From the IMG/VR virus record IMGVR_UViG_3300047476_000733, positions 1 to 21,197 of that record: DNA of 21,197 nt; one strand, 5' to 3'. Of the stretch, positions 13,720 through 20,298 are shown one piece after another (position 1 is the first letter of the stretch; every line of letters starts with the position of its first letter). The stretch is from a virus. The notes under the pieces were generated by a model, which was given only the letters and a program-made list of their open reading frames with translations, searched no databases and had not been told where the DNA came from. A program made the translations under genes and the position numbers.

Positions 13720-14740
13720 TAGTTTTCTCCTTAATGTATGTATCGTATAGCGCAAAGCTGGCAAGGTTTTTTGCCTTGCTTTCGCACATTGTATCAGCCC
13801 AATCATTGTGTGACATAGCCCAATCATTTACTTGCTTGTTCCAGTAATAATCGGAATGAGCACGAAGGTGTTGCTTTTTGTATCCAGCTTTGATCAAAGT
13901 TGTCAAGTCGGGCATGGTATTTGTACAATGACCAACTAAACAATCTTCACGCGAAACACTGTAATGATAGACTGGGCGGACACCGCGCCAAGAGTCAATT
14001 ACTCGCTTGATGCGATCATCCGTAGCTTCAATATATTCGCCCGTAGCCACCCAATGATGATGTATATCCAGTACTAGTGCAACATGATCAGCAAGTTCAA
14101 GTGAATCATCCAAGCCCCAAGTCATTTCATCATTCTCGATAGTGATCATGTTTCTTGCTTCAGGTGACAAACGAGGCAAAACGTCAATGATACCTTGAGG
14201 ACCGCGTCTGCCTGAAATATGTACGTTAATTTTAAAGTCTTGAAACTGTTTACCATATCCCATCATGCGAGCCATGTCAACGTGATACTCGAATTCTTTA
14301 ATAGAGTTTTCTACGATCTGTTCAGTTTCTGAAGCTAGAACTGTGAATTGCCCTGGGTGCATGGAAAGACGAACGTTGTTTTCCCGTGCCACAGTGCCGA
14401 TTCTGGCAAACAGTTCTTCCATGCGTTTTACTACATCTGGCTGTTTGTAAAAGTATTGCCAAGATTCGTGAGTGTATGCTGAAAGTATGTCCGATGATAG
14501 CCTAACCATTCGCAATTCTGGAGCAAGTTTGGCAACTCGCCTAACTAAGTTTTCTGTTCTTTTGATATTAGTTTCCATCAGCTCCCAAAGCTTGCGCTCG
14601 GCCGTTGGCTTAGTTTGGCGATTTAGAAATGCAATAGTAGTTGGGCTAGTGTTGAGGTCAGAAACTGACTCTACAAGGCCCTTTTTGTTGATTTCGGACC
14701 ATTTACATGCAAAGCCAATTTTCTTAGTAATTTCAGTCAT
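13712..14740 (-). CDS. uvdE: UV-damage endonuclease (UVDE/UvsE)
   Basis: 342 aa, close to the bacterial family's length. UVDE nicks DNA 5' of UV photoproducts and other lesions in a single step, starting alternative excision repair. The TIM-barrel metal-site motifs are present in order: MHPGQF (127-132), NVHISG (172-177), IENDE (201-205), LDIHHHW (224-230) and AHSDYYW (294-300). The N-terminus starts directly with the first barrel strand (IGFACKW). T4 uses the unrelated glycosylase DenV for this job, so this phage takes a different route, together with its own ligase and FEN-type exonuclease. It lies downstream of a likely promoter at 14783-14809. Confidence 0.95.
   Translation of the reverse strand: MTEITKKIGFACKWSEINKKGLVESVSDLNTSPTTIAFLNRQTKPTAERKLWELMETNIKRTENLVRRVAKLAPELRMVRLSSDILSAYTHESWQYFYKQPDVVKRMEELFARIGTVARENNVRLSMHPGQFTVLASETEQIVENSIKEFEYHVDMARMMGYGKQFQDFKINVHISGRRGPQGIIDVLPRLSPEARNMITIENDEMTWGLDDSLELADHVALVLDIHHHWVATGEYIEATDDRIKRVIDSWRGVRPVYHYSVSREDCLVGHCTNTMPDLTTLIKAGYKKQHLRAHSDYYWNKQVNDWAMSHNDWADTMCESKAKNLASFALYDTYIKEKTNV
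13727..13732 (-). promoter_or_regulatory. Shine-Dalgarno AAGGAG that sets the 171-aa start
   Basis: AAGGAG on the minus strand, 7 nt before ATG 13719, within the last codons of the UV-damage endonuclease gene. It decides the start against longer options at 13827. Confidence 0.75.
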
Positions 14741-14772
14741 TTAAGGCACCAGTGGTAATTATACAGGTTAAT

Positions 14773-14784
14773 ATATACGTATAT
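14773..14784. promoter_or_regulatory. 12-bp perfect palindrome at the UVDE promoter
   Basis: ATATACGTATAT is its own reverse complement and covers the predicted transcription start region of the UVDE promoter. A regulator site is possible; in AT-rich DNA it may be chance. Confidence 0.3.
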
Positions 14785-14809
14785 TATCACTGTTCGGTGC
14801 TGTTGTCAA
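14783..14809 (-). promoter_or_regulatory. Sigma70-type promoter for the UVDE unit
   Basis: Minus strand: TTGACA (14809-14804), then GATAAT (14788-14783; 5/6, 15-nt spacer) or TAATAT (14786-14781; 4/6, 17-nt spacer). It lies in the last codons of the epimerase gene, and the -10 overlaps its stop. The spacer is less regular than in the other promoters. Confidence 0.55.
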
Positions 14810-15647
14810 GTGGTATTTTTAGTAATTGGTCTATCGTATAAATTATGACCATGTAAGGGGATACATCTTTTAACACGTTAACTGGTAAGTCACCTGGTCT
14901 TCGAGCGCCTTCACTGACCACAAATTTACACTTGTTTACTTGTTGAAAAATCTCAACCATTTCTCTTACAGTGACCCCAATACCATGCCCCAAGCTTTCT
15001 ATTTTGTTACTGGGTTTTTCGATAGCCAGTTTCAGTGAATGACAGATTTCCATTACATGTACATAATCTCTTATAGCAGTACCGTCCCATGATTCTTGAT
15101 AATCAGTACCAAAGATAGTAAAACTACCTGTGTCTCGCGCCTTCATTAAGTTATACATCAAACCGTCAGGATTAGTTGGCTTGATACCATAATCACTACC
15201 AATCACGTTGTAAAATCTAAAAATAGTGTAGTCTGTTGGCTTGTGTACAGTACACATTTCTCTTACACAATCTTCTGCTGCTCTCTTACTAATACCATAT
15301 GCGCTCATGCAACCTTCTGCCGCACCAGTAGACGCAAAAATAAAGTTCTTGGTTGGTACTTTGTTCATTACATTAGTTGTACCATTTAGATTAGTAAAAT
15401 AGTACATCATGGGCATTCGTTCACTTTCACTAACGTTTACTAAGGCTGCTAAATGAATAACAGCGTCATATGGTTCGGTTTGATCTGAAATCGTGAACAA
15501 TCTATTAATGTCTACTTGATAAAACTTTTTAACAGGTACTTGAGGTTCTTTAATATCTAACCCATGTATTTCATAATCGTTTTCTAATAGTTTACAAAGG
15601 TGTGAACCAATGTATCCTGAACAGCCTGTAATTAATATTTTTTTCAT
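14787..15647 (-). CDS. NAD-dependent sugar epimerase/dehydratase (GalE-like SDR)
   Basis: 286 aa, shorter than GalE (about 338), mainly in the C-terminal substrate domain. Extended SDR enzymes interconvert nucleotide sugars such as UDP-glucose and UDP-galactose with tightly bound NAD. Motifs: ITGCSGYIGSH with GxxGxxG at 8-14, Asp31 for the NAD ribose, HLAALV (65-70), catalytic Ser/Thr at 106-107, the YxxxK pair Tyr117 and Lys121 (YGISK), RFYNVIG (144-150) and GTAIRDYVHV (189-198), typical of GalE relatives. In a phage it may supply sugars for DNA or capsid glycosylation or change host envelope sugars; no glycosyltransferase is visible in the window. Coupled by ATGA to the 103-aa gene. Confidence 0.92.
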   Translation of the reverse strand: MKKILITGCSGYIGSHLCKLLENDYEIHGLDIKEPQVPVKKFYQVDINRLFTISDQTEPYDAVIHLAALVNVSESERMPMMYYFTNLNGTTNVMNKVPTKNFIFASTGAAEGCMSAYGISKRAAEDCVREMCTVHKPTDYTIFRFYNVIGSDYGIKPTNPDGLMYNLMKARDTGSFTIFGTDYQESWDGTAIRDYVHVMEICHSLKLAIEKPSNKIESLGHGIGVTVREMVEIFQQVNKCKFVVSEGARRPGDLPVNVLKDVSPYMVIIYTIDQLLKIPLDNSTEQ

Positions 15648-15955
15648 TCTTTCTTCTTAAATATATCAGTCATTGGTTGAACACTTACGATATCTTGCGC
15701 TAAAATAAAACTAAAGTGGTCTGCTGAATCGTAGGTTAATTTCCAAATTAAATGTTGGTGGTAATCATGCCAATGTGTTTCTGTAACTGGTAACCCTGGA
15801 CCTGTGTAAGTAGCTGTACCTTTGTACCCTTTCTTTAACCAAATTATTTTTTTAGATATTCTACAACGGTGCGGTAAAATAGCAAATCTTTCTTTCCAAA
15901 CTGCTTTTCGTAAAAACACCCAATCTCCCGTAAAGTCTCCGTCTAATCCTCTCAC
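15644..15955 (-). CDS. Conserved-type hypothetical protein, 103 aa, GTG start
   Basis: A basic, Trp-rich protein with LPHRCRISKKIIWLKKGYKG, TYTGPGLPVTETHWHDYH and HLIWKLT. The pattern (P-x-R-C-x-x-S-G/K-K-x-IWLK..Y.G, TGPG.P, W, LIW) is one I recall from hypothetical proteins of many phages; the role is unknown. GTG at 15955 shares a base with the QueE stop (TAGTG), giving translational coupling. The His/Cys content is not enough for a clear metal site. Confidence 0.8.
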   Translation of the reverse strand: MRGLDGDFTGDWVFLRKAVWKERFAILPHRCRISKKIIWLKKGYKGTATYTGPGLPVTETHWHDYHQHLIWKLTYDSADHFSFILAQDIVSVQPMTDIFKKKE

Positions 15956-16794
15956 TACGTACCCCAGGAATTTCCAAAGAGAGGGATATGAAGTCTGTCG
16001 CTGTATCTTAATCCATGCGTCATAGCCAATTCAGCTACTCGTCTATTATTCATAGCATAAACACTTTCTACGCCACCTATAGGCATCAAGTAAACAGGAC
16101 CTTTAAATCCTTCTTTTCTATACAGTTCAGTTACTTCTATAGCTTCCATAGCATCTTCTTCAGTTGCTACTACAAACTTTAAATAAGTATAACCTACTTG
16201 TTGATAATCTACTACGATTTCAGGAATAATAGCATCTTCACGTTTTTCACCTGAACAGCTTAATTTAGGACTTACTGAAAACGTAACTTCTCTATTCTTA
16301 TGTCCCCACTCAAATCTCAAGTAACCACCGAACTCTTTATGAAGAGGTTGTGTACCATTAGTTTCAAATGTAATTTCTTTTAAGTTTTTCATTTTAGCGT
16401 GATTTAACAAATCAGGATAAGCACGTTGCCATCCCAACAGTGGCTCACCACCTGTGATTACCAAATGCTCGTCACGCCATTCTTTAAATGGCAAAAGGTC
16501 TACAATAGCATCTGCAATTGCATCAGTAGTAAGTTTAGGTGACAAGTGTTTAAAGTTTACATCCCAACTTGCGTAACTGTCGCAACCAGTTGTTACTAAA
16601 GGTAAGTCGTTATAGTTCTTATAACTGTCTGCTGCAATCAAATTTCGTTCGTTGCTAGTTTCACCTTTAGGCATACCAAATCCTGAACAAGTAAAGTTAC
16701 ACCCAAATGTGCGAAGAAACACACTAGGCACACCCATATATCTACCTTCACCTTGCACTGAGTAAAATAGTTCACTGATTTTTATTTTTGACAT
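15955..16794 (-). CDS. queE: 7-carboxy-7-deazaguanine synthase (QueE), phage type
   Basis: 279 aa, longer than host QueE (210-250). This radical-SAM enzyme rearranges 6-carboxytetrahydropterin to 7-carboxy-7-deazaguanine, the step before QueC in preQ0 synthesis. The start has the QueE signature FYSVQGEGRYMGVPSVFLR (residues 10-28). The 4Fe-4S cysteines are Cys32 and Cys36 in FGCNFTC and, by alignment of the WCDS/TGCDSYASWD segment, Cys71. This gives CX3C-X34-C instead of CX3CX2C: a 32-residue insertion sits in the cluster loop. ITGGEPLLGW (113-122), the SAM-binding GGEP motif, and SPK later in the protein are intact. From memory, marine phage QueE proteins share this insertion. Overlaps the 153-aa gene by 23 nt. 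Confidence 0.93.
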   Translation of the reverse strand: MSKIKISELFYSVQGEGRYMGVPSVFLRTFGCNFTCSGFGMPKGETSNERNLIAADSYKNYNDLPLVTTGCDSYASWDVNFKHLSPKLTTDAIADAIVDLLPFKEWRDEHLVITGGEPLLGWQRAYPDLLNHAKMKNLKEITFETNGTQPLHKEFGGYLRFEWGHKNREVTFSVSPKLSCSGEKREDAIIPEIVVDYQQVGYTYLKFVVATEEDAMEAIEVTELYRKEGFKGPVYLMPIGGVESVYAMNNRRVAELAMTHGLRYSDRLHIPLFGNSWGT

Positions 16795-17233
16795 TCTTTT
16801 CTCTTTTTGATTTCTTTGGGTTTTCTAGTGGGGTACACGATAACTTACTATCACACAGCCCATATCTAGTAGTTTCTGTTATTATCTCATAACCATTATA
16901 AACTACAACCTTTTCGGTAGTTTCTGTTTCTAAAAACTTTTTAAAAGCTATAAGTGTGTCCCATTTTAATTTTTTGGGTACATACATTATGCGTATCTCA
17001 ATAAAAACATGGTGTTCGTTAAACTTCAACCTATGTACAACTCTCATAACGTTTGGTTCCAAGTATTCTTCTATTTCGTAGTTTCCGGGATATTTTTCTT
17101 TGTACTTGTTAATACTAGCACCTTCATCAAAATTAATTCTATGCAACTCTTTTAAATATTGAGGTAAAGACTGAAACTCTTTTCCAAAGACTTCGTGTTT
17201 AGCATAGATATAAGTATCACTATCGCGTTTCAT
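16772..17233 (-). CDS. Unknown protein inside the deazaguanine cluster, 153 aa
   Basis: 153 residues with no recognised family: mixed strands and helices (YEIEEYLEPNVMRVVHRL; HHVFIEIRIMYV; KFLETETTEKVVVYNGYEI), then Cys in RYGLCDSKLSC and a very basic tail (PKKSKREKNVKNKNQ). I chose ATG 17233, which overlaps the phosphoribosyltransferase stop (ATGA); a TTG at 17269 would add 12 residues. Because it lies between the phosphoribosyltransferase and QueE and overlaps both, it is probably expressed with them, but nothing in the sequence links it to the pathway chemically. The basic tail could bind nucleic acid. Confidence 0.75.
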   Translation of the reverse strand: MKRDSDTYIYAKHEVFGKEFQSLPQYLKELHRINFDEGASINKYKEKYPGNYEIEEYLEPNVMRVVHRLKFNEHHVFIEIRIMYVPKKLKWDTLIAFKKFLETETTEKVVVYNGYEIITETTRYGLCDSKLSCTPLENPKKSKREKNVKNKNQ

Positions 17234-17778
17234 TTCCACCAATTTTCCCAGGGAAATTCTATCCAACAATCTTTGTCAGCTTTGTTTACTTCTCGTGAAG
17301 AATAATCTACCTGTTTAAAACTACTAGATTCGTTGTTTACCAAAACAGCAAACTTAACATTATGATGCCAAACTGAATTCCAAGCATGTTGTTCGTTTGG
17401 AAAACAACTTGATTCCCAATCTTTTTTAATCCATTTGATAGTTTCGCCAGTATCATTGATATCATCTACGATCAAGATATTCTTTCTACGTGATACGTCC
17501 CAACGAGACATTTCAGTTCGTTGTACTTCAGGTGATGAATACCCAAAAGCATCTTCGGGCATCCAAGTATTACACTCTTGTTCCCCGTGGTCTCTTAAAC
17601 TAACTCTAAGAGTTTCCATGGGAACGTTGTAATATTGACTGATCAGTATAGCAGGAAGCAACCCACCGCGGGTAATTCCAACAACATAGTCAGGTTTATA
17701 CCCGGCGAGTGTCATTTGCCTAACGATATCCATAGTCATTTTTTTTACATCTAGTGCTGATAGTTTTACTATGTTCAT
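17230..17778 (-). CDS. Purine-type phosphoribosyltransferase
   Basis: 182 aa, type I fold. It would transfer phosphoribose from PRPP to a base, most likely a 6-oxopurine. Motifs: VGITRGGLLPA (33-43), the PRPP-binding ILIVDDINDTGET (101-113) and a late IEFPWEN (173-179), the PWE ending common in xanthine/guanine enzymes. The frame runs back to 17817, but ATG 17778 has GAAGGA close upstream and lies 1 nt after the QueD stop. A salvage enzyme beside GMP reductase and FolE suggests control of the guanine nucleotide supply; an activity on deazapurine bases cannot be excluded. The base specificity is not decided by sequence. Confidence 0.88.
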   Translation of the reverse strand: MNIVKLSALDVKKMTMDIVRQMTLAGYKPDYVVGITRGGLLPAILISQYYNVPMETLRVSLRDHGEQECNTWMPEDAFGYSSPEVQRTEMSRWDVSRRKNILIVDDINDTGETIKWIKKDWESSCFPNEQHAWNSVWHHNVKFAVLVNNESSSFKQVDYSSREVNKADKDCWIEFPWENWWK

Positions 17779-17779
17779 A

Positions 17780-18244
17780 TTATCCTTCATAAATTGCTGA
17801 ATTAGCATCATGTTCAAATACTTCTACACTCTTAACACACACTGTAGTGTTTAAAAGAGTTCCTGCTTTTTCGCCTTCGTCTAAAATTTGTGTCATTTTT
17901 CTAAAAGCCATTTCAGCAAATCGTTCACAACCAACTGCTGGAACGATTCGCAAATCAGCTACATGCTGGGGTAAATTTTTAAACAGCTCAAGTTCTGGAT
18001 CGTCTTCGGCTATCAATAAAGTGTGATCAAACATGTATTCTAACCACTGCTTAAATTCTTTAAGACCACCAAAGTCCATAACCCAGTTTCTTTCATCCAA
18101 GCTATCACATTCAAAGATGATTTTAACACCTATTGAATACCCGTGCAGTAAAGAACAATGACTGTGTGTAGAACGCCACTGTCTAAAGCAGCAACTTAGT
18201 CCGCGGTCGGTATTGTATGTCTTTGTGCTGTAAAATTTACCCAT
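17780..18244 (-). CDS. queD: 6-carboxy-5,6,7,8-tetrahydropterin synthase (QueD), phage type
   Basis: 154 aa, longer than host QueD (about 120). It turns the FolE product dihydroneopterin triphosphate into 6-carboxytetrahydropterin. Features: THSHCSLLHGYS (26-37) with the likely catalytic Cys30, VMDFGGLKEFKQWL (55-68), FDHTLL (72-77) with the Asp73/His74 pair, and a late ESVEVFEH-like strand with conserved Glu (VKSVEVFEH). The canonical zinc histidines are changed: the early AAH is CCF (18-20) and HGH is HGY (34-36), while His27 and His29 are new candidates. From memory, this variant is common in phages. Overlaps folE by 8 nt; SD not obvious. Confidence 0.92.
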   Translation of the reverse strand: MGKFYSTKTYNTDRGLSCCFRQWRSTHSHCSLLHGYSIGVKIIFECDSLDERNWVMDFGGLKEFKQWLEYMFDHTLLIAEDDPELELFKNLPQHVADLRIVPAVGCERFAEMAFRKMTQILDEGEKAGTLLNTTVCVKSVEVFEHDANSAIYEG

Positions 18245-18929
18245 GATTCTTGCCCATTCTTGCTATGCTTAAAAACTCTGCTCTAGCAGCAGGATCAGTT
18301 TTGAAACCACCACCTAGCTTACAAGTTACTGTTGACGATCCTGTGTCTTCGACACCTCTTGCAGCTACGCAATAGTGTCTAGCATCGATCATAACAGCAA
18401 CGTTATCAGTTTCTAAGATATAAGAAAGGGCATGAAATACTTGTTCAGTAAGTCTTTCTTGAATTTGCGGACGCTTAGCAAAGTATTCTACGATACGGTT
18501 GATTTTACTCAAACCCAACACTTTTGTATTAGGTATATAAGCTACTGTTGCTAAACCATCGATAGTCACTCCATGGTGTTCGCAGTTTGACATAACTATT
18601 ATATTACGTTCAACCACCATTTCATCATAGTGCATTTTGTTTTCTACAGTAGTGCATTTTGGGAAGTTCTCTTCTTTAAGACCAAAGTAGATTTCGTTTA
18701 CGTACATTTTCGCCATTCTGTTTGGGGTTTCTGCAAGACTGTCATCACTAAGGTCCATGCCAAGTGTTTTCCATATTACAGTAAATGCTTCTTCTAGAAT
18801 GTCAATTTTCTTTTTATTTTCTACTGCCAACATATCATCTATAATAGGTGTTTCTACGCCCATCTTGATTAAATATTCTCTTACTTTTTTTCCTAGACTA
18901 GGATCAGTTTTTGTTTTATCGTAGCTCAT
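18237..18929 (-). CDS. folE: GTP cyclohydrolase I (FolE)
   Basis: 230 aa, full length. It opens the imidazole ring of GTP to give dihydroneopterin triphosphate, the first step of both folate and 7-deazaguanine synthesis. Motifs: LAETPNRMAKMY (65-76), SNCEHHG (114-120) with zinc ligands Cys116 and His119 and catalytic His118, GLSKINRIV (139-147), and HYCVAARGVEDTGSS (185-199) with zinc ligand Cys187. AAGGAA is its Shine-Dalgarno. It is separated from GMP reductase by the two homing-type genes. Next to QueD and QueE it most likely serves the deazaguanine pathway. Confidence 0.96.
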   Translation of the reverse strand: MSYDKTKTDPSLGKKVREYLIKMGVETPIIDDMLAVENKKKIDILEEAFTVIWKTLGMDLSDDSLAETPNRMAKMYVNEIYFGLKEENFPKCTTVENKMHYDEMVVERNIIVMSNCEHHGVTIDGLATVAYIPNTKVLGLSKINRIVEYFAKRPQIQERLTEQVFHALSYILETDNVAVMIDARHYCVAARGVEDTGSSTVTCKLGGGFKTDPAARAEFLSIARMGKNHG

Positions 18930-18938
18930 GTTTTTTCC

Positions 18939-19781
18939 TTATATTTGTTTGTGATTTATATATGTAGGTTTTGTCGAACTCCATATAAATCCATATTGAT
19001 ATTTCTTATCTGGATTACTATCTATGTCCGTCGATGTTCTATACTTTCCTTTTAGTTCACCTTCAAAGATGATACGTTTTCCTGTAGGTTTATACTTTCT
19101 ACCGTACTGAATAGTATAGTTCATTTCTTTTAATTTGTCAATTTCGTTTGGAAACAAAAACTTCTCTTCTCCATCAACAATACACCAACATTTCCCTTTA
19201 ACCGCAGATTTACCATACATCCCATTTGTCGAACCTTTCCTTGACATATTCTGCTGCTTGCCCACTCTGGTTTTTATAGCGGACGTATTTACTATATTAT
19301 CTTCGCCGTATATCTCAACAAACAAATGAAGTTGTGTGGTTTTTATTATAATATGTTCTTTAAGAAGTTTGTTATAGATGGTTATAGTATTTTTTCTATT
19401 ACCTTCTTGGTTGGGCCTCTTCTGAAAGTTTTTATTTGCTTTTGTACACCAGCTTGTAGTACGGATATTAGTTAATCCGTAGTATGCTTTTAATTGTTTT
19501 ATAAGTGTTTCTTCTATTCTAACAGCATCATCTTCAGTAAGTTCATCGAATAACTTTATTATTATGGGGTATACACCAAGTTCTATAATTTTTCGAATTT
19601 TTCGAATTTTATGAGTGGGTTTTGTGTTTCGTGTGGGCCTAGCCTCTTTTATATGGGCAAACAACCGTTCACCCTTACCTTTTCCTATATAAAAAGGTTT
19701 GTATAAAAAAGAAATCTTATCAGTAGAAAACTGCCCTGGTTCCAATGGGTCTAAATAAGCATAAACATAGTACTGTGACAT
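18939..19781 (-). CDS. GIY-YIG homing endonuclease
   Basis: 280 aa. The N-terminal nuclease domain has YVYAYLDP (5-12, the GIY strand), PFYIGKGKGER (29-39, the YIG strand with conserved Arg) and the catalytic Glu in RIEETLIKQL (89-98). A NUMOD3-like SRKGSTNGMYGK (180-191) and a C-terminal part with repeated GK..GR..Y motifs would read the target site. Such enzymes cut intronless alleles of a flanking gene and spread by recombination. It has no visible intron around it, so it is a free-standing gene. Two AAGGAG elements lie before the ATG, one under a hairpin (19786-19819), and a late-promoter-like box lies at 19845-19852. An internal sigma70-like promoter is at 19113-19141. Confidence 0.9.
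   Translation of the reverse strand: MSQYYVYAYLDPLEPGQFSTDKISFLYKPFYIGKGKGERLFAHIKEARPTRNTKPTHKIRKIRKIIELGVYPIIIKLFDELTEDDAVRIEETLIKQLKAYYGLTNIRTTSWCTKANKNFQKRPNQEGNRKNTITIYNKLLKEHIIIKTTQLHLFVEIYGEDNIVNTSAIKTRVGKQQNMSRKGSTNGMYGKSAVKGKCWCIVDGEEKFLFPNEIDKLKEMNYTIQYGRKYKPTGKRIIFEGELKGKYRTSTDIDSNPDKKYQYGFIWSSTKPTYINHKQI
19113..19141 (-). promoter_or_regulatory. Possible promoter inside the GIY-YIG gene
   Basis: Minus strand: TTGACA (19141-19136), 17-nt spacer, TATACT (19118-19113; 5/6). It is in coding sequence about 180 nt upstream of folE and could drive folE, queD and the genes beyond. Confidence 0.4.
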
Positions 19782-19785
19782 ATAA

Positions 19786-19819
19786 GCTCCTTACTCCTTA
19801 TATAATGTATTGTGGAGCC
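19786..19819 (-). promoter_or_regulatory. Hairpin covering the GIY-YIG ribosome binding site
   Basis: On the minus strand, GGCTCC (19819-19814) can pair with GGAGCT (19790-19785), closing a loop of about 23 nt and burying the GGAG 5 nt before the ATG. Such a stem would block translation of long early transcripts. Confidence 0.45.
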
Positions 19820-19824
19820 AAAAC

Positions 19825-20298
19825 CTATCTTGTTTTGACAGTACTATTTATCAGTTTCCAACCTTTGTATTTTTTTATTCTGTTATTGACTAGTGAACTG
19901 ACCCCGTCTCTGCTTAAATTGTATTTTTCTCTAAACTGCCACATCATGCCCTCAAATTTTTCTAGGGTTAGTGTATGCACGAAAGTATACTGAGTATCAG
20001 GTCCGTTATGATATTCTTCATAAATCCCAGAACGATTAACTAAAACCCATCCTTTGATTGATTTGTGTTTTCCACTAATTATACCATACAAGTTTCCTTG
20101 GTTTATGTTATACTTTTTTCTAAATGAATAACATGTACCTGTAAACTCCTCATTAGTATCAAATTTCTTAAAAGTGCAAATTTCTCTCGCAGCACATAGC
20201 TTAGCTTGTTCTTTATGAACATGTTCTTGTTTATCGTCGGTGATTTTATCTTTTATCAAGTTTGCAATCAGTGTTTTGTAATGCTGATTTTTGTCCAT
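19825..20298 (-). CDS. Homing-endonuclease-like DNA-binding protein, tandem KGW modules, no nuclease core
   Basis: 157 aa. The first 30 residues ([15 protein letters not shown]) look like the start of phage HNH homing endonucleases, but no HNH/HHI catalytic cluster follows. The rest is two copies of a module of about 46 residues: repeat 1 (about 42-87) and repeat 2 (about 104-150) share FxG.....FRxKYN......, then K.(I/Y)KGW.L. Modules of this kind recognise DNA in NUMOD/IENR-type homing enzymes. I read it as an endonuclease relative that lost its nuclease domain, or a DNA-binding partner of the GIY-YIG enzyme next to it. The start shares a base with the GMP reductase stop (TAATG). Confidence 0.75.
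   Translation of the reverse strand: MDKNQHYKTLIANLIKDKITDDKQEHVHKEQAKLCAAREICTFKKFDTNEEFTGTCYSFRKKYNINQGNLYGIISGKHKSIKGWVLVNRSGIYEEYHNGPDTQYTFVHTLTLEKFEGMMWQFREKYNLSRDGVSSLVNNRIKKYKGWKLINSTVKTR
19845..19852 (-). promoter_or_regulatory. T4-type late promoter candidate
   Basis: GATAAATA on the minus strand matches the T4 late -10 TATAAATA at 7 of 8 positions and lies in the last codons of the 157-aa gene. A start near 19838 would place the stem intact in the late transcript, so whether it opens is unclear. Confidence 0.35.

Noticed and set aside
13719-13827. Upstream extension of the 171-aa protein to 13827
   Set aside because: It would overlap UVDE by 116 nt and lacks a ribosome binding site, while ATG 13719 has a strong one.
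20080-20092. TGGTATAAT (extended -10) in the 157-aa gene
   Set aside because: No -35 at the usual distance and inside coding sequence; chance in AT-rich DNA.
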